A stretch of 64,000 bases of DNA. Source: Mucilaginibacter celer (GTDB lineage: Bacteria; Bacteroidota; Bacteroidia; Sphingobacteriales; Sphingobacteriaceae). How positions within the stretch are numbered: the stretch's first letter is position 1; each line of letters opens with the position of its first letter. The notes beneath the pieces were generated by a model. It did not search any database, was not told the origin of the DNA, and was given only the letters and a program-made list of their open reading frames with translations. The stretch spans positions 6,696,001 through 6,760,000 of the forward strand of contig NZ_CP032869.1 in the NCBI RefSeq assembly GCF_003576455.2. The letters run 5' to 3'. Below, one piece after another: positions 1 through 7,800 of this stretch. Position numbers and translations under genes: made by a program.

Positions 1-2
1 TT

Positions 3-182
3 GAATGCGTAAACGATGAGCTAAAGAACATCTGCAAACTTCAGCACACCAGGCACAGATCCGTGAATAACTTTCTGATGAACACTATGGGCGTGCTTTG
101 CGCTTACCATTTCTTCCCTAAGAAACCTTCCCTTAACATTATATTTCAAGAAAATGACAACCAGCTTTTATTAGCTGCTTAA
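3..182 (+). CDS. IS982-type transposase, C-terminal fragment (cut by window edge)
   Basis: The frame is open from base 3 to TAA at 180-182 and gives 59 residues. It reads like the C-terminal end of IS982-family DDE transposases: a V-N-D-E-L-K-N-I segment, then H-T-R-H-R-S-V-N-N-F, then A-Y-x-F-x-P-K-K-P-S. The start lies outside the window, so completeness cannot be judged. The element's right end is probably just after the stop, near 183-200, but no terminal repeat can be confirmed because the other end is missing. Confidence 0.75.
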   Translation, partial: ECVNDELKNICKLQHTRHRSVNNFLMNTMGVLCAYHFFPKKPSLNIIFQENDNQLLLAA

Positions 183-479
183 ACCGAACTCACGTTAATT
201 AATAAAGCGTTCACCCCCGCAAAGAATTGAAAAGCTACTGTTCCACCAGTGGCTTTTTGTTTTTACAGGGCCTATATAAAAGCTATCCGTATACCATAAT
301 AAGAATCGATAAATTTCAGGAGGCTAATTTATCTCTTTTTTATGAAAAATAAAATCATAAATTACTGTAAATCAATTTTATAGTTGCAAACATCAAAATA
401 CAAACGCAGCGCTATATCAACAAAAAAGGCGACTAAAAGCCGCCTGATTTTTTTATTTTATTTAATACCGCCAACGGGT
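183..479. other. Intergenic stretch between two transposon remnants
   Basis: This is AT-rich sequence with no convincing gene. It contains the presumed outer end of the IS982-type element and, at about 427-455, a short GGCG/CGCC hairpin followed by a T-rich run that could be a terminator. The 62-codon frame at 384-572 crosses from here into the IS4 remnant and has no coding features. Confidence 0.5.
427..455 (+). terminator. Possible rho-independent terminator
   Basis: AGGCG and CGCCT arms are separated by about 9 nt and followed by seven T residues. The stem is short, so this is tentative. Confidence 0.35.
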
Positions 480-653
480 TGCCTATATTTAAATAGAAAA
501 AGGCGGTATACGTCTGGAAAACAACCGCCTTTTTTATTAAAAATAAAACTATACAAATATGGGAAAATCTAAGTGGTTTTGCCCATCGGCGAAGCCCCGC
601 CTATACAACATCTTAAAAAAACTTCTCAAAATTTCCTTAAGTTAACGGCTATG
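480..653. mobile_element. Solo end of an IS4-type element (174-bp remnant)
   Basis: Bases 480-653 match 51822-51995, the promoter-side end of the complete IS4-type element, with no mismatch seen. The match goes on through the flanking repeat to 673 with one mismatch at 670. The remnant ends in the inverted-repeat end GTTAACGGCTATG. It contains the element's internal hairpin, AAAGGCGGT paired with ACCGCCTTT at about 500-534. No transposase sequence or other end is present, so the rest was deleted or replaced. The identity implies a recent event. Confidence 0.85.
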
Positions 654-673
654 GCGAGGACGCTTGCGGCAGC
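654..673. repeat. Half of a dispersed palindromic repeat (family A), right arm
   Basis: GCGAGGACGCTTGCGGCAGC is the right arm of the element seen complete at 3079-3183 and, split by an IS, at 50299-52015. The first 10 bases equal the 10-bp target duplication of the complete IS4-type element, so this remnant sits at the same point of another copy. Confidence 0.8.
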
Positions 674-743
674 ATCAAATGCTTCTGCGATAGTGAGATA
701 ATATAACTCAATAACCCAACCCCCTAACCTACCGATAAATAAT

Positions 744-751
744 TACATTTG
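744..751 (+). promoter_or_regulatory. Putative -7 box of the AraC-type gene
   Basis: TACATTTG fits the Bacteroidota TAnnTTTG element and lies 14 bp before the ATG at 766. I see no clear TTTG -33 box at the right distance, so this is moderate evidence only. Confidence 0.35.
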
Positions 752-765
752 AGTAATTAACCTCT

Positions 766-1953
766 ATGCTATTTTACTTTAATTTTTACAGCGCGCTTCT
801 ACTCATTTTCTTTACCCAGTTACTGGTTTTCGCTGTTTTAATTTATTTGAAAGGCATCCGCGAACAGCGCTTATCTTCAAAATTGCTGGCGGTTTTCCTC
901 GCTTTGTCTGGCCTGTTCATTTTTCCTTGGATGGCGGGTTTTGCCGGATGGTATGACGGGCAGCCCTACCGCGACGTGCTTTTTTATACCCCCTTTGTAC
1001 AGGGACTATTTTTGGGGCCGCTGCTGTTTTTTTATTTTAAAAGCCTGGTGAACGATAATTTCCGCATTAGCGGGTATAACTATCTTCACTTTTTGCCGGG
1101 CGCGCTTTACCTGTTATGGGCCATTGTGGTGGTATTGGTCGATAAGCTGTTTTTAAAAAGATACTCCCTCATGAACGGCATCAGCGACCCGGATTTCGAC
1201 CGCTGGTACTCCTGGTTATGGTCGGTAAGTATGCTAACCTACCTGTTTTTAACGCTGAAACATTACCGAAGGTACCGCCTGTTCACCTACCAGGAACTTT
1301 CATTTGCCGATAGCGCGGGCCTGCGATGGATGCAGCGCTTCCTGGTGGCCGATTTGCTGCTGGTTATCGTTTTAATTGCCGATCAGTTTTCATCCTTGTT
1401 TACACACGCTACTTATGTTTTATCCTGGTATTATTTTATGGGTTTCGCGGGCGTATCCTATTATATTGCCATCAGTGCTTACGGACAGGATTATAGTCCG
1501 CTTGCTAAACTTCATTTTAACCCGGCAGAAGTGGCAGGGTACGACGATGCCGGGGGCAGTACGCCGAAAGGCACCGGGTTGACTGAAGATAGCATTGAAG
1601 CCGACGAAAAATTGATAGCCCCTTTAAAACATGCGCTTTTGCAATTGCTTGAAGTTGATAAGATTTACCTCGACCCCGAATTAACGTTAACCGCGCTGGC
1701 TAAGCTTATGAAAACCAACCATTCGGTACTCAGTAAGGTAGTAAATACGCGGTTCGGCATGCCCTTTAATGATCTGATCAATAATTACCGGGTTGATGAG
1801 GCCAAGGCGCTCATCACCGGCGGACGTTTGAACGATCAAACCATGTTGGCTGTTGCATTCGATGCCGGCTTCAATTCTAAAGCTACATTTAACAGGGCCT
1901 TTAAAAAGCACACCGGCCTTACGCCTAAACAATTCCAAATGCAACTAACCTGA
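766..1953 (+). CDS. Membrane-anchored AraC-family transcriptional regulator
   Basis: The protein is 395 aa. Residues 1 to about 240 hold about seven hydrophobic segments, a 7TM-like sensor region. Residues from about 290 form an AraC/XylS double helix-turn-helix; the second half has the typical A-F-D-A-G-F-N-S-K-A-T-F-N-R-A-F-K-K stretch and a G-L-T-P-K-Q-F end. The layout matches the Bacteroidota group of AraC regulators with an integral membrane input domain. The signal and target genes are unknown. The following DoxX and lipoprotein genes run the same way and are the natural first guess for its regulon, but this is inference. Confidence 0.9.
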   Translation: MLFYFNFYSALLLIFFTQLLVFAVLIYLKGIREQRLSSKLLAVFLALSGLFIFPWMAGFAGWYDGQPYRDVLFYTPFVQGLFLGPLLFFYFKSLVNDNFRISGYNYLHFLPGALYLLWAIVVVLVDKLFLKRYSLMNGISDPDFDRWYSWLWSVSMLTYLFLTLKHYRRYRLFTYQELSFADSAGLRWMQRFLVADLLLVIVLIADQFSSLFTHATYVLSWYYFMGFAGVSYYIAISAYGQDYSPLAKLHFNPAEVAGYDDAGGSTPKGTGLTEDSIEADEKLIAPLKHALLQLLEVDKIYLDPELTLTALAKLMKTNHSVLSKVVNTRFGMPFNDLINNYRVDEAKALITGGRLNDQTMLAVAFDAGFNSKATFNRAFKKHTGLTPKQFQMQLT

Positions 1954-2041
1954 TTGCCGGGCGCGCAAATAGGTATCATATTATGATTTGCAGCGACGGG
2001 CGTTGTACATATCCTGATTTTTGGTCAAAAAAAAGACAGAT

Positions 2042-2527
2042 ATGATTATCAATTACCTAAAGCGTTTCACATTGCCCGTATGCATGCCGTACTGGTACCA
2101 GGATTTATTGCTGCTAATACCGCGTGTTGTTTGTGGTTATTTACTTACCTCCAATTTTGGCTCGGCCAAGTTTGGTTTGCCCTGGAGCCCGGCAGATGCC
2201 AATCTGCATTTTTTTGAGGTAGCGTTCTGGTTCCCGAACGATGTGGCCGAATACGGAGGCATCTTCAAATTGTTCCCGGTATTTTTTGCCTGGTCGGGTG
2301 CCTTTAGCGAGGCGGTAGGCGGCATTTTTTTAATGCTCGGGCTGCAAACCCGGTTATTCAGTATTTTAATTTGCTGCACTATGCTGGTGGCTGTTTTTAT
2401 GCAGCAATGGCAAAACGGGTTGTGGAACATGTTACCGGCCATGGGTTTTGTGTGGATCGGCTTGTTTTACAGCATTACCGGCAGTGGCCGCTTTGGGTTG
2501 GATTATTTATTGACTAAGCAAAAATGA
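2042..2527 (+). CDS. DoxX-like membrane protein
   Basis: An ATG at 2042 gives 161 aa; the same frame is open from a TTG at 2021, but ATG is preferred. The protein has four hydrophobic segments, with the pattern R-V-V-C-G-Y near the start and E-A-V-G-G-I-F-L-M-L-G-L-Q-T-R in the middle, as in DoxX/DoxD-like small membrane proteins. Function in this family is mostly unknown; some members are linked to redox or thiosulfate metabolism. Its stop codon overlaps the start of the next gene (ATGA), so the two are probably translated together. Confidence 0.7.
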   Translation: MIINYLKRFTLPVCMPYWYQDLLLLIPRVVCGYLLTSNFGSAKFGLPWSPADANLHFFEVAFWFPNDVAEYGGIFKLFPVFFAWSGAFSEAVGGIFLMLGLQTRLFSILICCTMLVAVFMQQWQNGLWNMLPAMGFVWIGLFYSITGSGRFGLDYLLTKQK

Positions 2528-2889
2528 TCATGAAAAAACTATTAACTATTTCAGCCATTTTTTTGATCTGGATGCAATTTGGCTGCGTTCAAAAAACCAG
2601 GAATGTTACCATACAATTGAACCTGCGCCTGGCGGGGATGAAAAATATAACACAGGTAGGGGTGAGGGGCAACGGAAAGCCGCTGAGCTGGCAAAAGGAC
2701 CTGGTGATGAGCCCCGTTATTAAAGATTCGTTATACACCGTCACTATACATGCCATAACCGGTTACAACTTTGCCGAGATTAAGTTTACCGTAAACGGAA
2801 CTATGGAATTGGATGGCATGCCAAACCGGCGCGTTGATTTTAAGGGGGCTAAAAGCTTAACTTATAACGCGGTATTTAATAAGCCATAA
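2524..2889 (+). CDS. Small lipoprotein with possible CBM20-like beta fold
   Basis: The frame encodes 121 aa; an ATG at 2530 is an equally good start. A short lipoprotein signal ends in Q-F-G-C at residues 18-21, so the product is probably anchored at the cell envelope. The rest is a single small beta-rich domain. The order V-G-V-R-G-N-G, then W, then a Y-N-F-A-E-I-K-F-T-V-N-G segment, then a late N-R, resembles starch-binding (CBM20-like) domains. That likeness is weak and made by eye. It overlaps the DoxX gene by 4 bp, forming a two-gene unit. Confidence 0.6.
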   Translation: MIMKKLLTISAIFLIWMQFGCVQKTRNVTIQLNLRLAGMKNITQVGVRGNGKPLSWQKDLVMSPVIKDSLYTVTIHAITGYNFAEIKFTVNGTMELDGMPNRRVDFKGAKSLTYNAVFNKP

Positions 2890-3078
2890 GGCTTTGCTGC
2901 TAACAGGCATAACTAAATGCTTGTTGTTAAAGAGTATCAGTTGAGACTGTTAGCAGCAAATTTTCAAATCGATTGCCTGCAATCTGGTAACCACGCTCAT
3001 CATATTTTGAAAGGAACCGATGTGTGTGCTATAGTTATTTTACACGCTTGTTTACCTAACATGAATCAATCTTACCTC

Positions 3079-3183
3079 GCTGCCGCAAGCGTCCTCGCTT
3101 TTGGCCCTCGTTTAGGTTTAAAGGCGGCGATACCCTCGTATAAGATAGCTCGACGACCACAAGCGAGGACGTTTGCGGTAGCC
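3079..3183. repeat. Dispersed palindromic element, family A, complete copy
   Basis: The left arm GCTGCCGCAAGCGTCCTCGC (from 3079) and the right arm GCGAGGACGTTTGCGGTAGC (to 3183) are inverted copies with one mismatch plus a G/T difference near the tip. They enclose about 50 bp of unrelated sequence. Other copies are at 654-673 (half), 3441-3469 (half) and 50299-52015 (split by an IS). A 93-codon frame over this region (2917-3198) is an artefact of the repeat. Confidence 0.8.
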
Positions 3184-3215
3184 AGGGTGAATAACTAAAG
3201 AAAGGAGAGGATACA

Positions 3216-3302
3216 ATGGCAACTATATCAAGCAGTTTGAATATTGAAAAAGGATTGGGTGCCGGTATGGTTAACGATCAGATTAAAAGTCATGAAAAAT
3301 GA
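3216..3302 (+). CDS. Possible 28-residue small protein
   Basis: An AAAGAAAGGAGAGG ribosome-binding stretch lies about 7 nt before the ATG, unusually strong for this genome. The peptide has no cysteine or signal sequence. It overlaps a second small frame and is followed by a good terminator, so the region is probably transcribed. There is no homology that I recognise, and translation is not proven. Confidence 0.35.
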   Translation: MATISSSLNIEKGLGAGMVNDQIKSHEK

Positions 3303-3381
3303 TCCTTTAGTAGTTAAAAAAGTAGAGGAAGCGGCAAAGACTATTCAAAAGGTAGGTTTGCCGGGCAATAAGAAAAAATAG
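3292..3381 (+). CDS. Possible 29-residue lysine-rich small protein
   Basis: The frame starts at an ATG inside the end of the preceding small frame and ends at TAG 3379-3381, 19 nt before the terminator hairpin. The peptide is lysine- and valine-rich, with a plausible amphipathic helix (V-V-K-K-V-E-E-A-A-K-T-I-Q-K-V) and a basic G-N-K-K-K end. The two small frames could instead be pieces of one gene joined by a frameshift. No function is assigned. Confidence 0.35.
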   Translation: MKNDPLVVKKVEEAAKTIQKVGLPGNKKK

Positions 3382-3400
3382 ATACATTATTTATCATGTA

Positions 3401-3427
3401 AAGGCCGGAGATTGATCCGGCCTTTTT
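3401..3427 (+). terminator. Rho-independent terminator after the small frames
   Basis: AAGGCCGG and CCGGCCTT form a perfect 8-bp stem around an 8-nt loop and run into five T residues. Confidence 0.8.
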
Positions 3428-3440
3428 AGTTTATACTCTT

Positions 3441-3469
3441 GTTACCGCAAGTATCCTCACTTCGGGCCC
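3441..3469. repeat. Diverged left arm of palindromic family A
   Basis: The sequence GTTACCGCAAGTATCCTCAC followed by TTCGGGCCC matches the left arm of the 3079-3183 element with several changes. No matching right arm follows. The rest of 3470-3722 holds no gene; 3663-3705 is very AT-rich and probably carries the promoter of the next gene. Confidence 0.55.
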
Positions 3470-3722
3470 ATATACTGGTTCACGTATCAGGCTACTTTTG
3501 GTTTTTTTCAAATTGATGCGATGTTCGCAAACAGCGATGAAGGCGGACAGCAGGAATAATCAGTTAAGCCGAAAACTTAAAACATTTTAGGTTGAAGTTA
3601 CGCTGTCGCTAAAGTTCGGCCAGGCGGCTGAAATGCTCAAACCTTCCTTATTAGTTTTTAAAAGAAAATATTTTTTGTTTATTTTTTATTATTATCTTGT
3701 GTAAAGATAATCTGCTTATTTA

Positions 3723-5342
3723 ATGAAAAAACCTAAACCCGCTTTTAAAAACCTAATTTTATTATGCGCGCCTGTTGCTCTTGCTGCTATGATTGTAGGC
3801 AGTTGCAAAAAAGATAATCACTCACCCGGTACACCTGCTGCTGCCTTAGCTGCTGTTACGGAAGCAAAAAGCTGGTATGAAAATGCCTATCCTGCAAATA
3901 CCAAACTCGCCACACAGGATGCATCAGAAGATCAGGATTGGAGCCAAGGGGTAAAGCCAGACTGGAGCAATGGCGCAGTGTACACTCGCTTTGATGATGA
4001 CGTTGTGGAGATGCCCGTTGATGCGACAATTTCCGGAAAGCTGAACATCGGTCTGAAGGAGCAAACCTCCGGAACGGAATTTAAAGCAGCTAACAGTAAA
4101 AGCTCATTCCTGCTGATAAAAACGCTTGGTACTTACCATGCCTATATCATGACCATTATTGGTGATCCGTTGTATCTTAAAGGTGATTTAACTAAACTGG
4201 ATAACAATAAATACAATAAACGTGACAGCGATTTTACCGGGGTAGTACTTTACTCAACCCCTAAAGGTAAATTTGTAAGCGCGTGGACATATAACAGCGG
4301 AAAGATCAGCGGCCAGATCTCGCCCGATAGCGCTTCAGCGGGTGCTGTAACTACCGGCAAAGAACACACAAACGCTATAAAAACCAATTTAACTGAAACA
4401 ACAACATGCTACACCTGGACACAGACAAGCTCGTACAACGGGCAAACCACCGGCACGGTAGTTCTTGAGCATTATTGTGTAACAACCTATTCCGGAAGTT
4501 TGGATTCGGGAAGCGGCGGCGGTGGAGGAGGGTCAATTCCCGTTGCCGGTACAGGCGGTGGTGGTGGTGGCGGATCAACAACTACCCCGCCACCGCCAGC
4601 ACCTTGTGTGCCAACAAATGCGCTTGATAATGTTGATAAAATTAAGGTTAATAGCTTGACGGTAAATAAATTGCAGCCACTTCCGGGAGATCCAGAGACT
4701 GGATTTCCTCCGCCTACCGGCAAAGTGCCATGTACGACCGTGACGGATGCATCGGTACCAATTACTACAACTATAACTAACGATTTGAAAGGCTGTAACG
4801 GAGATGTGGTAAGTAAACTTATAAGCAAGGATCTGACCGGTGATATAAGCGATATCATTCAGAAGGTGTTTAAAAGTTCAGATAAGATAAATCTACATTT
4901 CGTTGAAAGTTCAAAGACTAATGGAGGTCCGGCATTATCAACTATAACTTCGGTTGGCTCAGACCGAATGAATATTGAGGTTAGAGTTAACACCAGTGTC
5001 TTACCAGGCGACGCTTCACAGGATTATAAAGCGTCAATATTTATTCATGAAATTATTCATTCCTATTACCTTTATAAAGGTTTTAATTTGAATGATCAAT
5101 TAAAGCAACATACAGATATTGCACATAATTATATCGCGGATATCGCGTCTATGTTAACTCAGGCATTTGGCACGGATAGTGCAAACGCCAACGCTTTGGC
5201 TTTTGGAGGACTGAAAGATTTCGCAGTGAAATATCCTACAGATTATAATAAATTACTTCAGGACAAAGGTCTTACAGAACAACAAAGAAATAGCTACACC
5301 GAATGGCAAAGAGCCGGGTTAAGTGGAAAAAAATGCAACTAA
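3723..5342 (+). CDS. Lipoprotein with a zincin-like HExxH domain
   Basis: The protein is 539 aa. A lipoprotein signal ends at Cys28 (V-G-S-C). Residues about 45-215 form an N-terminal domain of unknown function. Residues about 261-300 are a linker of glycine runs followed by threonines and prolines. The C-terminal domain contains H442-E-I-I-H446, with His463 and His468 as candidate third ligands, the layout of a zinc metallopeptidase at the cell surface. I do not recognise the family by name; activity and substrate are inferred only from the motif. A small secreted protein follows 11 bp downstream and is probably co-transcribed. The TATCTTG box near 3693 may be its promoter. Confidence 0.7.
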   Translation: MKKPKPAFKNLILLCAPVALAAMIVGSCKKDNHSPGTPAAALAAVTEAKSWYENAYPANTKLATQDASEDQDWSQGVKPDWSNGAVYTRFDDDVVEMPVDATISGKLNIGLKEQTSGTEFKAANSKSSFLLIKTLGTYHAYIMTIIGDPLYLKGDLTKLDNNKYNKRDSDFTGVVLYSTPKGKFVSAWTYNSGKISGQISPDSASAGAVTTGKEHTNAIKTNLTETTTCYTWTQTSSYNGQTTGTVVLEHYCVTTYSGSLDSGSGGGGGGSIPVAGTGGGGGGGSTTTPPPPAPCVPTNALDNVDKIKVNSLTVNKLQPLPGDPETGFPPPTGKVPCTTVTDASVPITTTITNDLKGCNGDVVSKLISKDLTGDISDIIQKVFKSSDKINLHFVESSKTNGGPALSTITSVGSDRMNIEVRVNTSVLPGDASQDYKASIFIHEIIHSYYLYKGFNLNDQLKQHTDIAHNYIADIASMLTQAFGTDSANANALAFGGLKDFAVKYPTDYNKLLQDKGLTEQQRNSYTEWQRAGLSGKKCN

Positions 5343-5353
5343 TAACAGCATTT

Positions 5354-5923
5354 ATGAAAATAATAATCTCAATTCTATTTTTACTGATCTCGTTATCTTC
5401 AAATGCACAAACCAACCCCAATGATAGTTCAATAAGGAATTTTAACGATATTAGGTACACCTTCATAAATAATTACAAAGTCGATGCGGATTCGGCACGG
5501 CAAAATTGTTGGAAAGGATGCGTTTTTATACGTTTTAATATTGATCAACACAAGCTTACTAACGTTGCCTACACGGCAGCTACTCCAGTATTTATAAAAG
5601 AAGGGATTGCGAAGGTTGTCGCATTCATAAATAAACGGGGGCTGAATATTGAGCAGGTGAATAAGGCAACCGGTGGGGTGTATATTTTGCCTTTTATGGT
5701 TGCCAATAACGCAGGCTGCGGGTTTATGACCGGATGGGGAGAAAAAGATTACCAAAATAAACTGGATGAAAAAACTAAACTGTTGTATGAGAGAAGGCAG
5801 GAGAGTTACGACCAGTTAAGTAACTCTATTGAAAACCTTACCAATTTTAGCGATGGAGGCCGACTGGATTTTATTAATTGTATTCTGCTTGCACCCGTAG
5901 TAATGCCTCTTGCTGTTAATTGA
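5354..5923 (+). CDS. Secreted protein with weak TonB-C-terminal-like domain
   Basis: The ATG at 5354 is chosen, though the frame is open from 5303, because it starts directly with a classical signal peptide ending at S-N-A-Q (residue 19). The product is 189 aa. The central part, with C-W-K-G-C, V-F-I-R-F-N-I-D and a T-P-V-F-I-K-E-G-I segment, resembles the C-terminal domain of TonB-type proteins. There is no membrane anchor or proline-rich spacer, so it is not a normal TonB. It follows the HExxH lipoprotein by 11 bp; a partner, inhibitor or accessory role is possible but unproven. Confidence 0.55.
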   Translation: MKIIISILFLLISLSSNAQTNPNDSSIRNFNDIRYTFINNYKVDADSARQNCWKGCVFIRFNIDQHKLTNVAYTAATPVFIKEGIAKVVAFINKRGLNIEQVNKATGGVYILPFMVANNAGCGFMTGWGEKDYQNKLDEKTKLLYERRQESYDQLSNSIENLTNFSDGGRLDFINCILLAPVVMPLAVN

Positions 5924-5988
5924 AGATACGGTGAGCAAAAGCAACCCCCACCCACAACCCACCGTACTACAGGTAAACCCTAACCCCG

Positions 5989-7461
5989 GTGCCACCCAAC
6001 AACTCATCAACACCCAAGCAAACCCAAAAGCTTTGGTGCATCCTCATTTTATTCACCGCATGGCAGCTCACCATCACCCTGCTTAGCGATGGCTTTGTAT
6101 TATCATTCGATGAATCCATCTGGCATTACATCGGCCGCAACTGGTTCAGGAACGGGTTGGTACCCTATACTGGCGGGGCTGATAATAAATCGCCTTTTAT
6201 ATTTGCTGTTTTCGGGTTTTCGGATTGGTTGTTTGGGGTTAATTACTGGTTTCCAAGGGTGCTGGCAACGCTGTGCCAAACGCTGGGAATTTACTTTCTG
6301 TATAGCATCGTACAAAAAATAGCAGGGGATAGGGCCGCGCTCACTGCCGCCTTTATTTATGGCATGACCTTGTTATGGCACGCCACCGGCAGCAGATTTG
6401 TGGCCTTTACCGAAACTTATGAGGTGATGTTGCTATTGGCAGCCATTAACCGCTACCTGCAAGCCGGCAAGAATACCGATTTGATATGGAGCGGCATCCT
6501 GGCCGGCCTGGCTGCAGACTTCCGGCTGTCGGCTGTTTTTGTGATTTTGGCCTTGGTGATATACATGCTTAGCCGGAAACGTTTTTTGGATTTGGCCTGG
6601 TTTACAGCCGGGGTAATTATGGGTGTTATGGTTTTGTTGCTGCTTTGTGTGGCATCCGGCATCAGCATTCAAAACCTTAGCTTAAACATGTTTACTGATA
6701 ATTTTAGCCGGGGCAGCGCTATTGATCATACCATGGCTTATAAATGGCAAAGCTTCCTCAGCAAATTTATTTACTCGCCTATGGCCATGTTATATCCCCT
6801 GGCCATTGCGGGGCTTTTTGTAAAAAAGCAGCAACCGGGGCTTATTATTTTATGGCTTGTATTAACATTTACGGCTATCAATTTTATAGGTATCTATGAT
6901 GTGGTGCATTTAAAGGAAATGCTGCCGCCGCTGGCCATATTAAACGGCTGCGCTATAGCTTACCTCAGCAAAAAGTACAGGTTCAGGCTTCGGTATGCGT
7001 TATTACTTATCGGGGCTTTGCTTTTTCCGCGGATGGAAGAAGCCGTGCGTAACGCTAAAATTGTGTTGGGCGAGGCTCCTTTTAAGTTTTCGTACGGCAC
7101 AGTACCATACATTAACCCACCCGAGGGCGACCGAAAGTTATTGGGCCGTTGGGTGCGGGACAACACCCGGCCCACCGATCTGGTTTTGGTGCACAGTTTC
7201 GGTACGCAGGTGCAGGCATATTCCGAACGTGTTTCGCCCAGCACTTACTTCAATATCACCCAAACACCATTTGCCAAAGCCCGCTTTAAGCACGATCTGG
7301 AACAAAACAAACCTGCCATGATCCTGGTACCGATGTTTGCAGAGTATGATAATTTGGTGGATGCCGATTTACGCTTATTTGTACAACAGCTTGTGGAAAA
7401 AGGTTACCATTTTGAAAGATGCCTGTATAATTACAAGGTGTACCGGGTTGGCAAAAAATGA
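5989..7461 (+). CDS. Membrane glycosyltransferase, GT39/ArnT-like (GT-C fold)
   Basis: The frame starts at GTG and encodes 490 aa. There are about ten hydrophobic segments in residues 15-370 and a soluble C-terminal part. Near residues 40-70 it has F-D-E-S-I-W-H-Y-I-G-R-N-W, then P-Y and D-N-K-S-P. That is the first-loop acidic motif and 'D-x-K-P'-like signature of the dolichyl- or undecaprenyl-phosphate-dependent glycosyltransferases. It probably moves a sugar from a lipid carrier to an acceptor on the outer face of the inner membrane; the acceptor is unknown. No sugar-synthesis genes are adjacent. Confidence 0.75.
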   Translation: MPPNNSSTPKQTQKLWCILILFTAWQLTITLLSDGFVLSFDESIWHYIGRNWFRNGLVPYTGGADNKSPFIFAVFGFSDWLFGVNYWFPRVLATLCQTLGIYFLYSIVQKIAGDRAALTAAFIYGMTLLWHATGSRFVAFTETYEVMLLLAAINRYLQAGKNTDLIWSGILAGLAADFRLSAVFVILALVIYMLSRKRFLDLAWFTAGVIMGVMVLLLLCVASGISIQNLSLNMFTDNFSRGSAIDHTMAYKWQSFLSKFIYSPMAMLYPLAIAGLFVKKQQPGLIILWLVLTFTAINFIGIYDVVHLKEMLPPLAILNGCAIAYLSKKYRFRLRYALLLIGALLFPRMEEAVRNAKIVLGEAPFKFSYGTVPYINPPEGDRKLLGRWVRDNTRPTDLVLVHSFGTQVQAYSERVSPSTYFNITQTPFAKARFKHDLEQNKPAMILVPMFAEYDNLVDADLRLFVQQLVEKGYHFERCLYNYKVYRVGKK

Positions 7462-7533
7462 GTTTTATTTTGTCGGGCCTGTTATCATCTGTCGTGGATT
7501 AAGTATAACCTAATCCGGTAGAGCGATTAAATA

Positions 7534-7564
7534 GTTGAGCAATGTTGTAATAAATGTAAATTTG
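7534..7564 (+). promoter_or_regulatory. Putative promoter of the first toxin-antitoxin pair
   Basis: A TTGAGC -33-like box at 7535 and TAAATTTG at 7557-7564 are about 18 bp apart. The ATG follows 5 bp after the second box, implying a very short or absent 5' leader. Confidence 0.5.
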
Positions 7565-7569
7565 AGTAT

Positions 7570-7800
7570 ATGACAACGCTCACCATCGAAATACCCGAAA
7601 AGTCGGAAAAAACACTGGCCGAACTGGTTGAACAGTTAGGTGGAAAGATTATTTCTGTAAAGGGGGATAAAACAGCAGGGCGTGCAGCCAGAAAAAAACA
7701 GGTGCTGGATGATCTGGAAGAATCGGTAGCGTTTGTAAAGCTGCATCAGCAAGGTAAGGTTGAGGCACAATCAATGCAGGAATTACTCGATGAGCTTTAA
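7570..7800 (+). CDS. Antitoxin-like small protein
   Basis: The product is 76 aa. It begins with a short beta strand (T-L-T-I-E-I-P-E-K), followed by a helix-rich, charged region ending in an S-M-Q-E-L-L-D-E-L tail, as in many small antitoxins of RelE/ParE-type toxins. The next frame overlaps its end (ATG at 7790 inside this gene), the usual arrangement for antitoxin then toxin. Identification rests on position and size more than on sequence. Since the toxin frame is broken, this may be an orphan antitoxin. Confidence 0.6.
   Translation: MTTLTIEIPEKSEKTLAELVEQLGGKIISVKGDKTAGRAARKKQVLDDLEESVAFVKLHQQGKVEAQSMQELLDEL

Noticed and set aside
384..572. 62-codon frame on the + strand
   Set aside because: It crosses the boundary into the IS4 remnant at 480 and overlaps two hairpins; it has no ribosome site or protein-like composition.
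2917..3198. 93-codon frame on the + strand
   Set aside because: It runs through the two arms of the family A palindrome; the sequence is explained by the repeat, and the peptide has no protein-like features.
3079..3469. CRISPR array
   Set aside because: The repeated units are inverted, few and unequal in spacing, with no regular spacers; no cas genes are in the window.
4375..4858. Minus-strand frames opposite the Gly/Pro linker of the HExxH lipoprotein
   Set aside because: Low-complexity codon repeats read backwards; the + strand gene has a signal peptide and a metal motif.
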